Assembly (NCBI GenBank): GCA_015680685.1
Contig: MNCI01006660.1
Coordinates: forward strand, 569,954 to 608,625
Source of the DNA: Gnetum montanum
Lineage: Eukaryota > Streptophyta > Gnetopsida > Gnetales > Gnetaceae
Length of the DNA: 38,672 nt
Reading direction: 5' to 3'
The position numbers and the translations under genes were made by a program. Positions 10,121 through 22,251 of the stretch are shown piece by piece (within the stretch, counting starts at the first letter, position 1; the number at the start of each line of letters is the position of its first letter). Under the pieces are notes generated by a model, which was given only the letters and a program-made list of their open reading frames with translations, searched no databases and was not told the DNA's origin.

Positions 10121-13011
10121 CTAATGGCATGAAGATGGTCGAGAAGATCAAACAATCCTAGGCTGTGGAGGTTCTTGAGGTTTTGAAGGACCTTCACTAG
10201 CTTTGAACATGTGCGGTGGCTAAGGAGGCTATGGCTATCTTGCTGTGGCTACTACCTCTAGTGGAAGGTGAAAGACATCCAATAATGCCTTCATCTTCTT
10301 CTCCTTACTCCAAGGATCATTCACAATCTACGTGGCATCACCAATGTGGACTAGAATGGAGATATCCCATGGAGAAGGCATGAATGAGAATAGCTCCTTA
10401 ACGTTGACGAACCAGGTAGTGAATTGTTTACATTTGACATCGAATTCCTTGATTGCATTTTGTAGCCTTTGGAAGCCATTCATTCTTTTGGCTAGGCTCT
10501 TAGTAGTGGATCTCTATTCAGTATATTTGCCCTTGAGAACCTCAAGTTCAATGTTTACGACTAGAAGCTTTTGCTTAATGTCCTTATGGTGCTTGAACTC
10601 AACCTTGTACAACAACTATGAGCTGGCCACCTACTTTTCCAATTTTAACCATGGCCATTTGACTATAAACATAGCCAGGTTTTTATATCGAAGGTTGGCA
10701 AGATCCATGTATTCAGTCATCTCCTCTATCTACAACTCCCTTAGTTAAATTTCTGCTTTATTGTATTGATTAATCCCATTAATGATGGGATGCCATAATT
10801 CACATCCTTATTAGAGTTTCTAGAGGGTCTCGTTCACATTTACCTTTGTCACTTGAATGTGTTTCTCATTTATTTCCTTCTGTAGGCCAACCTGGTCTTT
10901 ATAGTGAATTTTGACTCTCTCAAATATGAGAGCCTTTGATATCCAAGTAGCTACTTCTATTACAGTTTTTTGATGAAGGGCATGGACCTCCTCCATGGAT
11001 AGGTTTTTGTTCTCGATTTCCAATCTCCTTAACTTTATATTTTCTTTGGTTAGTTGCTCTTGCTATTAATGGATAAAATCAGTCAATTTTTGTTTATGCA
11101 CATCAATGTTTTATAGGCGATGATTTTCTACAGTTAGTTGAACATTCTCCTAGTGTGTTAGATCCAAAGCCTTCTAAATTTTATGCTGTGTGGCCTCTGC
11201 CAAGGATCAGTAGAACACTACCATCTCCATCACACCCTCAACCCTATTCAACTTGATGTGCAGTTGTTCCAGAGCTTCATCTTTTGTTAATGCTAGGTTG
11301 AGAAATGCAAGGTCGACAATCTAGGCTCTTAGTTCAACAACTTCTATAGCCAAGCATTCATTAAGCTTCTTGGCTATTTTGAGTTGTCCTTCCAAAATAA
11401 TATTCTTGCCTCTTACCTCTAACACCTCTGACTCAGTTGTAGTTATACTATTCAGAAGGTCAAAGACAGCTGGAAGTAGTTGCCTAGTTCCTACCAGTTG
11501 GTCTAGTAGTTGTTCATGTTGTGTTGCATTTAGTCTACTACTTATGATCCTTATGGATATTTGCACATTTTAAGTGTAGTGACATCTAGTACAAATGCTA
11601 CAGGTGCATTGAGTGTGTCTACTAGTTTGTTAGTAACCATCTTTGCTGCTATTTCTTACCCTTGGTGCTGCATCACTAGTACTATTGCCCTCTTGCCCTC
11701 ATCTAAGCATACCAAAAGGTCACGAAATTCCTAGAAATATTTGGGAATCTTTGCTATTTTAAGAGAGATACCATTACCTCATTAGTACTAGGATTTGACC
11801 TCATAGACAACTGCATTTGTTGGGTAGAGAAAATGGATCCACCTTCCCCCATCTAGCTAATTATTCAATACACCTCATTTACATGACTCATTGTGGGATG
11901 GTACATAGATGCATCTCCACCACTCATGCCTGCCTATTACTCTTGCTCACTCAAGAGCCATTCTCGAAACTCACGCAACCATTGGGATGTTGTAGTAACA
12001 TCCATCACTATTCTCTGAGTGGTAGGTGGAGGTAGTGGCTATTGCTCCTCTTCTTGGATTATTATTGTAGGAGTTTTGTCCTTCATCATCTCCACCCAAT
12101 TAGTGGTCAGAGCACATCAAGTAACATCATTAGTATAGTGGGCTATTCCTCCCTATCGACATAGTTTTCTAATGAGGCATTAGAAAGGAAGTGCCTTCCT
12201 TCCATGTTCATTCTCTTTGAACTTCTTCTCTATCTCTAAATAGATTAGCTATGGAAGGTTGATTAGGAATCTTCCACTCAAAGGGGCACATGCGCAGGTA
12301 GAAAAAGTAGAGATCTTATTAGGCCTCACCATAGGATTTATGTGAAAGGCCACAATCTTGTAATAGATTCTTTCTACCAATGTGAGCACATCGTACTCCT
12401 TATGGTTGACACCATAGCACCTTTGAACCCATTCCTTTTTAACATTAGGATTTGGCTACATTGAAGTCTTAGCAAGATTTGTTCCAATTTCAGGCAACCC
12501 GAGTGCCTCTATAATGGTTTTCGTTGAGTAGGACACTCAAATGTCCTTAATCTTGATCATTGAACTAGCTTACCTATTACTTTAAAATAGGAACGTCTCT
12601 CTCATATAACACTTCCCACTAGAAGTGATAACTGGCCACATGGGAGAGGGATTTGGTTGGTCTTGTACCTCTTTAGGTGCTTGCTCTAAGAAAGAGACAA
12701 AGTTCAACTCTTTGAAGCACTATTTTCTAGACCTCCCTTGATCTAATTTGGTTTAGGTAGGCTTCCATCAAGGTTACCTCAAGGCTCGCTTGTTGAGCTA
12801 GTGCCTCATCCCAGTGGGAATGTTCTGTTGCTATCACCTATTCTGGAATCTGATGAACAAGCTCCACTTTAGCCTCTTTCCTAAGAGGTCCTATAACATG
12901 TGTTGCAATTAGTTCTTCCTAGGCCTATTCTTGGCCCCTTCCCATTCTTGGCCATTTTTTCCTTGGCTGAGATAGTTCTCCTTCCTGTGTGTGTTTGCCT
13001 TTTACTACCAT
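10121..13011 (-). pseudogene. Extra sense-strand ORF of the gypsy element: unknown N-terminal domain plus long coiled coil
   Basis: A reading frame of about 960 codons lies between integrase and the 3' LTR in the same sense as pol. It starts at an ATG (13011) with a basic segment MVVKGKHTQEGELSQPRKKW. An N-terminal region up to about 12,240 includes IEALGLPEIG, KEWVQRCYGVNHKEYDVL and YYKIVAFHINPMV. This is loosely reminiscent of the 'putative plant transposon protein' domain found in some plant gypsy elements, but that is a guess. From about 11,566 to 10,250 one frame holds with only single-codon stops. It is rich in Glu, Lys, Leu and Gln in heptad-like order (LEGQLKIAKKLNE, LEIENKNLSMEEV, QKEINEKHIQ), so it is a long coiled coil. 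It ends in a proline-rich tail. At least three frameshifts break it (for example near 11,570). No transmembrane segment or signal peptide is evident, which argues against a classical env. It is absent from the two sister copies. Confidence 0.7.
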
Positions 13012-13049
13012 ATGTGGTCACAACACATCCATTAATTAGTAGATATAAT

Positions 13050-13650
13050 GTGTAACTTTAAATATTTGGATATATTATCTCATTAATTAATTACAATTGG
13101 CTACAATTAGACCATGGTAGATTGATTATTTTATTAATAAATTTTTTATTATAAGTGTCCTAGGAGCTTGTTGGAAGGGTTTAACTCCCGTAATTTGGTG
13201 CTGTAATGGTGATTCCTTAGTTAAACCTTTGTGGAAGTTAGAAAAATGTCAAATTTTTTTTGTCAAACATAGCATGTTTGTGGCCCCCATGACTAAGAGC
13301 ATACCTCCAAGAGCTACAATGTCAAAGAATGGAGTGATTCAGATAAACAGTTAGAAAGTTATGGGCTCTGAAAACTATAAAAATTTCTTGGGCATTTGAG
13401 AGTAAATGTGAAAATTTCAAAGGGGTCACACATATATATAGGAGGTTTACGCTGTGTTGATGGGGCTGCATATATGCATGGGCACTATCGATGGGGTCCC
13501 ATTTACGGGGTCCATAAAGAAAATTTTTAGATCGTAGTATTTCAAAGAATGCAAGGAATTTTTGAATGAATTTGTAGTCTATGGAGTTCCAGAAAAGCGA
13601 AGAATATGATGAAATCATTAAAGGGGATCTTTGAAAGCTCAAAAATTTAA
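13050..13650 (-). promoter_or_regulatory. Insert upstream of the extra ORF with a U3-like promoter module
   Basis: About 600 bp present in this element but not in copy A, where the flanking homologous blocks nearly touch (1720 to 1830). On the minus strand it contains GCCCCATCAACACAG followed by a TATATATA box (13440-13432). The element's own U3 has GCCCCATCTACACAG followed by TATAAATA. This suggests a second, LTR-derived promoter about 420 bp before the extra ORF, or the relic of a nested LTR. Promoter function is inference. Confidence 0.4.
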
Positions 13651-15060
13651 AAATTTGATAGAGAATGTGTGAATTGAAGAAAATACTTAAAGGAGCACAT
13701 AGTTGGATGCAAAACATGGATGCACAAAAGATTTTGATTAAAATAATGCCTAAGGATAAGATACTTAATGAACTCAATGAAGAGATACACAAGTGGATCC
13801 TTCCCATAGCAGGCACATGCCCTGTTTGCCCTTGCATAATCTCAACCCAAGGAGTCTGTGGACCCCATAGGTGATTAATGGTTTATGAAAGTCAAGGACC
13901 AAAACCAAAAGGATTCTACCAAAGAATTCAAGTACATCAGACAAAGACACCAAACAAAAAACATGAACATTGATAGTGAGGTAAGTTATGGGTAGCATGG
14001 GTGAATGATGGAGAAGGTGGAATGGAATTCTGAATTGAGGTCATAAAATGTCCCTTACAGAATTGTGTTTAAATGACTTGAGAAGATCCATCCTTAGTCT
14101 AGACCAAAACCAACCACTTTTAGTGACTTTGCATCATTACTCCAAGACCGATCCACCCCCTTGAGACACAAGAGTGCTCCCATAGAGCAACCATCATTCC
14201 TTTGAGAAAAGAAAAGAGAAGTAGGAAGTGAGAGAGGGTCTTAGTTAGAGGGGACCTTCAAGCATGGGTAACATGTCTTTCTAGTTCCATAACTAGTGCA
14301 TGTAATCCATTTATTTGTCTAAGGGATGTGCTTTGAATTTCCACCATTTTTTCTTTGTTTCTTGTCTTTTTTTTTTCTTGGATGGAAACCATACCATGCA
14401 AAGACTTATTTAACTTCCTATTTATGGTTGATGTGGAACAGTAAGAAATCCATGAAAACACTCATGCATCCAAGTAAGTAGAAGAGTATAAAGAGTATTA
14501 AGTCCCCTTAAAGTCAAACCCTATGAAAACCTTTGAATCCTTTCTAATTATGGAAACCACCAAGGTTACAAATTTATTAAAGGTTATTTAATGAAAGGGA
14601 CCTCATATTCCCAAAACAAGGAAAACCATAGATTTTTGTGAATGGGTGGATGTTGTGGACTCATTGCCTATTCCATAAAAAAGAAACCATGCCTTAGTCA
14701 TCGATACAAAAATTCAAAAATAGAAGCTAGACATTAGTAAACAAAAACATTAAGCACAAACCACCTTTAGCAATAGCTACAACACCACTGTGTACTATCG
14801 GCACAAAGCATGTTTATTAATAGAAATTAGAAAATCACACTAAAATAAAATAAAATATATAAGAAAGTGTAAAATATTCAAGAAAAAGTTAAATGTACTA
14901 ATAATGGTGTAAAACAAAAAATGGTGTAAAATAGGAAAAAGTTTTAAAAATCAAAAAGGTGTAATGTAAATAATTTGCAAAAATAAAAATGTGTAAAATA
15001 AAAAGTAGAAAAACTAAGGAGCCACGTATATGATTAATATGGATGACCATCTCCCCCACA
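13651..15060 (-). mobile_element. Conserved 3' untranslated region after integrase
   Basis: This stretch is homologous, in inverted orientation, to 196-1720 and, in direct orientation, to 37,150-38,672. It includes the GTGGGGGAGATGG box just after the integrase end, an AT-rich run of TTTTACA words, AAAGCACATCCCTTAG and CTCTTGTGTCTC. Open frames here, up to 171 codons on the minus strand at 13,322-13,837, are not conserved between the copies and are taken as chance. Confidence 0.75.
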
Positions 15061-16300
15061 ACTAAGTTGGAAAGAGGAGATCTAAAAAATTTAGTGTGGT
15101 TGTTCATCCATTGAGGTATTTGTTGCACTAGCTTGCTTGGGCTCATGGAAAGGCTTCACATGTTAAATGTTGGCCAATTACTTCTTGTTTGGGCTTTTAT
15201 GTTTGTATATGATCATGGCCCCAAAAGGAAAGGTTTCATCAATTATATAAGGCCCCTTCCACAATGTTTGAAATTTGGTTTTCTGAGGAACATGTGTGGG
15301 GTTCTAGTAGAGGTCCTTATCTCTAGTTTGAAGTTTGATCCTTCTAATTCTTAGGTCATGTCATTGTTTTTTGAATGCATTGTGCACTTGATTCAAGGAC
15401 AAGGCCACTAATCGATTTTCATCTAGCACATTCAGGTTGATCAGTCTTTCTTTTTGTGCCAGACTTAGGTCAAGGTTCAAGTCATAGGCTATTGAGAATG
15501 TACAAAGCTTAGATTGAATTGGGAGCATTAGAAGTTTTTCGTACATAAACTCATAGGAAGAGTAGCCAATAGGGAGTTTCCATGTTGAGTAGTAGGCCCA
15601 AAGGACATCATTGAGTTTCATGCTCCAATCTCTTTTATATTTGCTAATAGTTCTTAGAATCTTTGTGATCTCCTTGTTAGTAACCTCTACTTGACTATTG
15701 GCTTGGGGGTGATAGGGTGTTGTTAATTTATGTTCAACCCCTAAGTGTTACATGAGTTTCTAAAAAGTGATGCCTGTGAAGTGTGTTTCATTGTTAGAAA
15801 TTAGTGCATGTGGTACCCAAACTTGTTTACAATGTGCTATTATATAAATCAAGTAGCAATGGATGATGTGCAATCAATGACAGCTACTATTTTGGTCCAT
15901 TTGGTATAGTTTTCAATGGCTATGATAATATAGGCTTTTCTATTGGACATGGATGTGATGGGACCCATGAAATCTATGCCCCATATGTTAAGGGATTCTA
16001 GTGGTTGGATCCACAATGAAGGATCCTCCATTCATGCAGTCATCCCACCATATCATTAATAGCATTCATATGATCAAAAAAAAAAAATAGTGGACATCTT
16101 TGCAGATTGTGGACCAATAGTATCTTGCCATGAATATTTTTATGGCCATGCATCTCCCTTCATAGGATCACAAGAACTTCATGAGCATCCTAAAGAATGC
16201 ATAATTGATCCTTATCAGGGAGACACCAATGAACCAGGCCATCGATGCACACCTTGTAAAGGTGTCTGTTGATTTCCATGAAGTGCTTAGCCCAATGTAG
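15060..16300 (-). pseudogene. Gypsy integrase (catalytically dead)
   Basis: The frame can be followed through a few stops. The N-terminal zinc-binding part is degraded (16,290-16,080, around HGHKN). The core begins with WGIDFMGPI, where the first catalytic Asp is kept (15972-15974). The second Asp site reads LISNNETHF, with Asn at 15793-15795 in place of Asp, a single G-to-A change. The Glu in QVEVTNKE is kept (15685-15687), within the usual YHPQANSQVEV context. The C-terminal part continues through LNDVLWAYYSTWK, SLNQVHNAF, PHVPQ-like and VKPFHEP words to about 15,060. In a live element this enzyme would join cDNA ends to host DNA. The second Asp loss alone should abolish activity. Confidence 0.85.
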
Positions 16301-16469
16301 AAACTGTTATTTCATTTTGTAGTTTAGATCTTGTGGAATTTCTTAAGTGAGAAGGTAAGTAAGGATGTCATCATACCATTTGTATTCTATGGGCATCTAT
16401 TCATTAATTACACCAGCAAAGAGGAGTTCATTTGGGAATTGATCAGAGAGTGGACTCTCCTTCTCTTTC

Positions 16470-16900
16470 TCATTCCATCATAACTAAGAAAGATGGTAAC
16501 AAATCACATTCTCAGTCATCTTTTGATCTACCATTGTGAGATCGAATTCTTGCAAGATCATTAGCCACCATATGAGATAGGGGCTTACCATTGGCTTATT
16601 CATTAGGAAGTAGATGACACTATGGTTAGTGTGCACAAACACTTTATATCAATAAACATAGTGCCTAAAATTTTCTAGAGCATACACCATCATCATTTGT
16701 TCTTTCTCTATGTTGGTATAATTGAGTTGTGCACCAAAAATTCTTTGGCTTGCGTAGTGGATACAATATGGATGTCTTTAGTCATCTAACTATGTAAGCA
16801 CATCTTCCAAGGTGTAATTAGATGTGTTTGTCATGATATGAAATGATTTGGACTAATCTAGTGCTTGTAGAATTGGAGTTTCTACGAGTTCTTCCTTTAG
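16470..16900 (-). pseudogene. Gypsy RNase H domain (catalytic Asp lost)
   Basis: This follows RT in the pol frame. Landmarks are IMTNTSNYTLEDVL, HYASQRIFGAQLNY, EKEQMMMVYALENFRHY, HTNHSVIYFLM, WWLMILQEFDL and TENVICYHLS. The first active-site Asp, expected after a Cys in the C-D-A-S word, is Asn (16826-16828, MTNTS). The later D in Y/H-T-D-H is also Asn. Both are G-to-A type changes. RNase H would degrade the RNA strand during reverse transcription. Confidence 0.85.
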
Positions 16901-17720
16901 TTGTTGAAATGCATGTTCATACTTCTTAGTCCAAACCAATGGATCATCCTTCTTTGGAAGTTTGACCAATGATTTTGCGATCTTGGCAAAATTTTCTATA
17001 AATTGCTGGTAGTAACCAATGTGTCCAAGGAATGACTGAACATCTTTTACAATTTTCAGTTAATAGGTGATTCCTTGGATGATCCTTATATTTCCTAGGT
17101 CTACCTCGATCCCTTCTTGCAAAATTTTGTGTCCTAATACAATACCTTCTTAGATCATGAGATGGCTCGTTTGCCAATTGAGTCGTAGATTATTTTCCAC
17201 ACATCTTTTGAGTACTTTCTCAAGGTTGTCCAAGGCCTGCTCAAATGTAGCGTCATAAGTGGAGAAGTTAACCATAAAGGCTTCCACTCCATTAGTGATT
17301 TGCTACTGAAAGATGCTTAAGAGTAGGTGTTGAAAAGTGGTAGGAGCATTACACAAACCAAAGGCATCTTGGGATATGTGAAAGTTCCCTAGGGACTCAT
17401 GAATGTTGTTTTGGCTTGGTCTTCTAGTGCAATCTGGATTTGGTTATAGCCACTATAACCATCTAGAGAATTGTAATAGCAATGCCCAAATAATGTGTCC
17501 AACACCTAATCAACGAATGGCAATGGAAAATGATCTTTGAATGTTGCCATGTTTAATAGCCTAAAGTTGATACAAACCTGCCATTTGCCACCTTTCTTTG
17601 ACACTATCACAAGTGGCCTAACCCATTCATTATTCACAATGGGGTACATGAACCATGTCTTGAGGAGTTGTTGAATCTCCTCTTTAACAATCTAAATTAA
17701 TTTTAGGTTGAATTGCCATT
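16900..17720 (-). pseudogene. Gypsy reverse transcriptase (YxDD motif destroyed)
   Basis: Ordered RT blocks are readable with few stops: EEIQQLLKTWFMYPI, VRPLVIVSKKGGKWQVCINF, LDGYSGYNQIQIAL (first catalytic Asp present at 17461-17463), FGLCNAPTTFQ, the active-site block, NNLRLNW, EGIVLGHKI and GIEVD, followed by the thumb/connection words FLGHIGYYQQFIENFAKIA. The active-site block reads FMVN at 17278-17267 where FMDD is expected, so both metal-binding Asp residues are gone. The block order and the LNW...EGIVLGHKI signature fit the Athila/Tat branch. One frameshift lies near the start. Confidence 0.9.
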
Positions 17721-18279
17721 ATGGTTGCCTCCTTAGCTTCATGAATGAATCAGTGGCATATCCATGGATCAATTCCAGTGAGTTCAAGATATGACCAGGA
17801 AAAGGCTGTTGGACATTTTTTGACAACTTTCTATAGTTTTTCTTTTTGATGAGGAGCAAGTTTGACATTAAGTATGCTTGGCTTGCCATTTTTTAAGAAT
17901 GCATATTCTAGGTTGGTAGGTAGGGTTTTCAACTCTAGGGCATTTTTTTTGAAATTCTAAAAGATCTCCAACTCTTCGAAATTAGCATCATCATTTTCAT
18001 GATCAGAGAGTTGATGATGAACTTGCTCTAGTTCATTTATGCTTTTAACATAAGCACATGTTAGGCTCTTAGGAGGTTCCATGCACATTGTCTTACTTTT
18101 AGAATCAGTGATCAGCCACTGGGCATTCTCTTGTTTTGTGGTTGTTGTGTATAGACACCTTTGAATATCTACTTCATGTGCACACTATCTACATGTGGAA
18201 ATAGATGCTTACTTCATGGACCAGAGTTTTTGAACAAAATTGCACCTTGTATCATTGTATGCAATGCATGGAACTCACC

Positions 18280-18670
18280 TCTTCTCGATCTTTCCAAATG
18301 AATTTTCCTTATATATTTCTAGGAAAAGATCTTTGATGCCCATTCTTGCATTAATAATGCTTACCCATGCCTTTCCCATAATGATTTGGAAGTCCCCATT
18401 ATCGTTCTTAACCTTGATTACTAGGAAATCAGTAGGATAAGACCACCCATAGATAGTGATCACAATGTCTTTTATAGGTCCCAATAGAACAATAATGGAT
18501 TGGTTTGGCAATTCCAATAGGATATTTCTCTTCTTGAGAGGTGGCAGGTTCTAGGTAGTATACATCTCATGAGAAATCAGGTTAACACTGAAACCTGAAT
18601 TAAGAAGAGTTTTACATGGTTCATTCCTAGCAATTTGTAGATAGATAAGAGGACTCTTAGGATTAGCTAA
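18280..18670 (-). pseudogene. Gypsy aspartic protease (active-site Asp to Asn)
   Basis: Retropepsin fold landmarks on the minus strand: KTLLNSGFSVNLISHEMY, LPNQSIIVLLGPIKDIVI, YPTDFLVIKV and FQIIMGKAWVSIINARMGI. The catalytic triad D-S-G reads N-S-G, with Asn at 18599-18601. The second half, IMGKAW, corresponds to the usual ILGRPW. The protease would cut the Gag-Pol polyprotein. The frame is continuous with the proline-rich end of gag upstream and is open for 80 codons at 18517-18275. Confidence 0.85.
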
Positions 18671-18699
18671 TTTCCTAGGAAGGTTGCCAACCTAGATCT

Positions 18700-21254
18700 A
18701 ATTAGGTATGACATGAGTGAGCATAACAGTATAGATTTTGGGTGGTAGTTGGTGTAAAGGGTTCTCGATGGAATGGTTTGTAGAGGATGAGATAGGAGCA
18801 AGGTGACCAACTACTTGAGTCTATGAGGACTTAGTAGGGCTGTTGATTCGAAAAAATGATCTTTTACATGCATGAGGTTCCAAAACACTCAGTTGATTAG
18901 CCAATTTTAGATTGATGACCTTAGTAGCATTGCATTGTTGCAGCTAGGCTAGAAGTTCACCTTGTATGGATCGAGTAGGTAGTAGCTACATTGAGGGTGG
19001 AGGAATAGGTGCAAGAATAGAAGAAGGATAAGGATGGAATGTGGTATCTTTCTTAGAATGTGGAGAATGAGTTGTATAATATTCGGGAGGATAACAGTGA
19101 TGTTCAAAAGGAGAAACATGATTGGAAGAGTCATGTGGAGATAGGGGTTGTTGGATGTAATACCCATATGGATCTAGTTGTTTGTAAGGGTACTGCTGCC
19201 CTGGCAATGGCAGCACCCATGACTGTGGTTGCTACAACTATTGATACTACTTGTACGGTTGTGATGGAGTTCCACTTGGATAATTCTGTTGTTGCTGATG
19301 GAACTTCTTGGGATTGCCTTGAGGATAAGGCAATCTTCTGAGTGTTTGTCTTTTTGCTAGTTGAGGATTCAGAGCATACATCCTAGACTCCTATAAGTGT
19401 GACACAATGGGGCAACATCCCTTAAGATGTTAATATTAGTAGTTGTCACACCCATAAGCATCATTTGATTTAGTTTTTGCAATTTCCTCTACTACAAAAA
19501 TCTTGTCCTTACCTCTTTGATTAGCACATTCAGCTTCCTTTCGCCTCCTGTGGTCACGATCACTATTTTGTTTTTTGGACTCTTCAATAGTTTTTAGAAT
19601 AACCTGAAATCTACTATTCATAGAGTCCCACAATTGATCTACCTTAGCCAAAATTTTAGAGGTAAAATTTTGAATTAGCAAGGTTTTCTAGTTCACCACC
19701 TCACCAAATGGTGATTCCTTCTCATTGTTACAAAATCGAACCTCCATTTTGTGAATGGAAGGATCTCAGTTGTATTCTTTTGCACTTTTGCATTTTCTCA
19801 ACTCTTCTTCTTCTTTTGCTACCTTCTTGATTAGCCTTTAGATCTAATGGGCTCTTAATTCTAATAGTATTCCTTGGGCATAGATCCCAAGAGTTTTTCT
19901 TATTTTAGATCAAATCCCATCTATGATGTGATGAAGTTGTTCTTGTTGAGAGTAACCATGGCCAGGGCATTAGTGTAATAAGGAATAATATTTGTCCATG
20001 GTGACATCCAAGGACTCATGTGTTTTTTACTTCCAACCTTGGGTCTGCCTTCTTAGATTGGATACTTGGAGTACATTTGATACTTGTAGTTGAATAGTTT
20101 GAGCATCGTATTCCATCTAAAGATTGATTTTGGCTCCAAGAACTAGTACTAGCTTTATACTTCTTTGATGAGTGTTCTGGGAAATAACCTAAGCTTTTGC
20201 CAGTCATTTTCTATATTTTGTAAGGCATAGGCATCGTGAAAAGCCTAAGGATGGTTTTGTGGATCAGAGTTATATCCCCCTTCAAACTTAAGGATGATAT
20301 TCATATCAAATCACTTGATCTTGTAATCTTTCATGTGCCTTGTTGGAATTCTTATTATCTTTGTGATTTTTAGCATGCTTTGGGTGGCAAGCAAAGGCTC
20401 ATCATAGCCATGACCCTAGTGCCTACAATGTCCTTTACTACCCTTTATCTCGTAGTGGTGGAACTCTCTTGAATGCCTTGCCCTAGATCTTGACTTGCCC
20501 AATCGTTCCTATGATCATCTCAGTCTCGTTGGTCACCTCCATCATGATCTTATTCCTTGTGATTGCATTCGAAGCTAGAAGAGGAAGAAGAAGATGATGA
20601 AGGTGAAGAGGAAGGAGGACTAGCACCATCATGGTGCCTACCACCTCCTTTTTGGTGGTCACGGCCATGATCATGATCACGCTACTTACCTATATCCTTT
20701 CCATGACTCTCCTCTTTGGATTCCCTTTTGTCATGGGATCCTTTCTTGCTAGAACCAGGATTATGTATTGTAGACTACAAGTTCTAGTTTTGACCTCCTT
20801 CATTAGGGTTAAAGAGAGGAGTCTCTTTGTATGAAAAATTCCTAGAGAAGGGTTCTTCACCATATTTTTGGTACATCAGGAATGGGGAATCATTAGACCA
20901 CTTTCCCTTCGCAGACTCATAAGGCTACTCTAGCTGTTGATCCCTCAGCCGTTATGCATTAGTGGGGTGATAATCCTTGGCATCACTATCCTACACAACA
21001 TATTCAACATGAAGCCCTTAGATGCCCAATTGCATAAGATTTTGGTGGAGCATTGCAGGAATGGATTGATCACATGGCAATAGAATGTTGCCCTCCATGT
21101 CTCGCCACCATAGTTGTTCATCCTAGTGTAGGATGAAGGTGAAATTGGGTACATACTCATCAAGATGAGCATATATCACTCTGTACTGCTAGGGCACCTA
21201 CAAATTTAGTCCATCAAACTTGGGTAGAGAATCACTCCTATGAGAAGAAGACAT
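18700..21254 (-). pseudogene. Gypsy gag (decayed)
   Basis: It begins with MSSSHRSDSLPKFDGLNL at an ATG (21254-21252), about 145 bp after the primer-binding site. It continues with a basic His/Arg/Ser-rich stretch including a poly-Ser run (near 20,580). The capsid-like core at 20,300-20,040 shows DPQNHP, then LRLFPRTLI, then SIFRWNTMLKLFNYKY, the usual gag pattern. A coiled segment (19,680-19,470) is followed by a degraded zinc knuckle near 19,450-19,405, where the second Cys codon reads Tyr. A Pro/Tyr/His/Gln-rich linker (19,340-18,980) leads to the protease. Multiple stops and frameshifts prevent translation. Gag would package the RNA in virus-like particles. Confidence 0.75.
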
Positions 21255-21398
21255 ATTGTATTATAAGACAAGAAATGCAGTGTGCTTTCTATTAATTGTT
21301 GTAGTTATTTTGATGTATGATATAACTTTAGGGTTCATCCCAATGATGTTAAATAATTTTTTACTAAGTCCTAAATAGTGCATGTAACAAACTAAAGG

Positions 21399-21416
21399 TC
21401 CCTAACAACGATGCCA
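21399..21416 (-). other. Primer-binding site, tRNA-Asp-like
   Basis: One base downstream of the 5' LTR the minus strand reads TGGCATCGTTGTTAGGGA. The common plant gypsy primer site complementary to tRNA-Asp starts TGGCGCCGTTGCC. The mismatches are C/T or G/A transitions, consistent with decay of that site. Confidence 0.7.
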
Positions 21417-21417
21417 A

Positions 21418-22251
21418 TGATGAGCGATGAGTATACCCTACATCCAACCATATGAATAACAATCGTTCATGCACAATTTGGTTGAATTTCATAAACCTTA
21501 AGGTCGCAAGTACATTGGTTCCAAGAAGTGAAATCTAATCGTGATGATTGTTGTCTTCTAAACTACACTTATGAAGCTTAGTTGTATGGTTAAGTGTAAT
21601 TGGGACACATGATCTTTATTATTTTATATTTTATTCATCTACAATTGATAACAAGTTGAAACTCAATTCATTAACCAATTTAACTAATTTGATTGCTAAT
21701 TAATAATTAACTATCCTAGCACAAGTATTTGATCCCACTTTTTGTACACATCTTGAATGCATACAACACTACTAGGTTACCATGCGTTAAGCATTGTTGG
21801 GATTACCAAGTGTTGTATGTTATGCTCGAAGTGGTCGTACTTATGTGTTTAATCTATTTATCTTAATTAGTTAATCAATTAAAGTGTTATTTATCTTAAT
21901 TCATAGCATAATTAATAAAAGTGGTAAATTTAGAAATAAATCATTCATCTATTCAAAATGTTGCAAGGTTTGATCAAAAGGATCGTCCTTATTGTCGTTC
22001 ACACTGCTGTGCTTAGGTACATCAGTGCTCCAATAAAGATCCGTATACTTTCTAACTTCTACTATAGGCACTCAAAAAATATTCTAACTCTCAAATGAAA
22101 AAACTACAATAACTTTTCTTAGCTATTAAAAAACCCTTCTCCTTTACATGATGAGAGTGCTGTATTTATAGACTTTATTATGGAGCTGCATCAACGAGGC
22201 TTCATACATGTAGCAAATGCTACATCGATGTGACACTTTGATGCTTCATCA
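21418..22251 (-). repeat. 5' LTR of the 13.3-kb element
   Basis: This 834-bp LTR reads, in the element's sense, TGATGAAGCATC to CTCATCA and is collinear with 8977-9912. The TATA box is at 22163-22170. Compared with the 3' LTR it lacks about 90 bp of U3 repeats. The outer edge abuts ATTTC at 22252-22256. Confidence 0.9.
22163..22170 (-). promoter_or_regulatory. TATA box in 5' LTR
   Basis: TATAAATA on the minus strand would direct transcription toward gag. Confidence 0.6.

Noticed and set aside
10332-10748. 138-codon plus-strand open frame
   Set aside because: It is antisense to the coiled-coil ORF, whose minus-strand frame is coherent over 1.4 kb; no motif was seen.
13322-13837. 171-codon minus-strand open frame
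   Set aside because: It lies in the untranslated region of the gypsy element; the homologous stretch in copy A (1380-1720) does not keep the frame, and the composition is that of AT-rich DNA.
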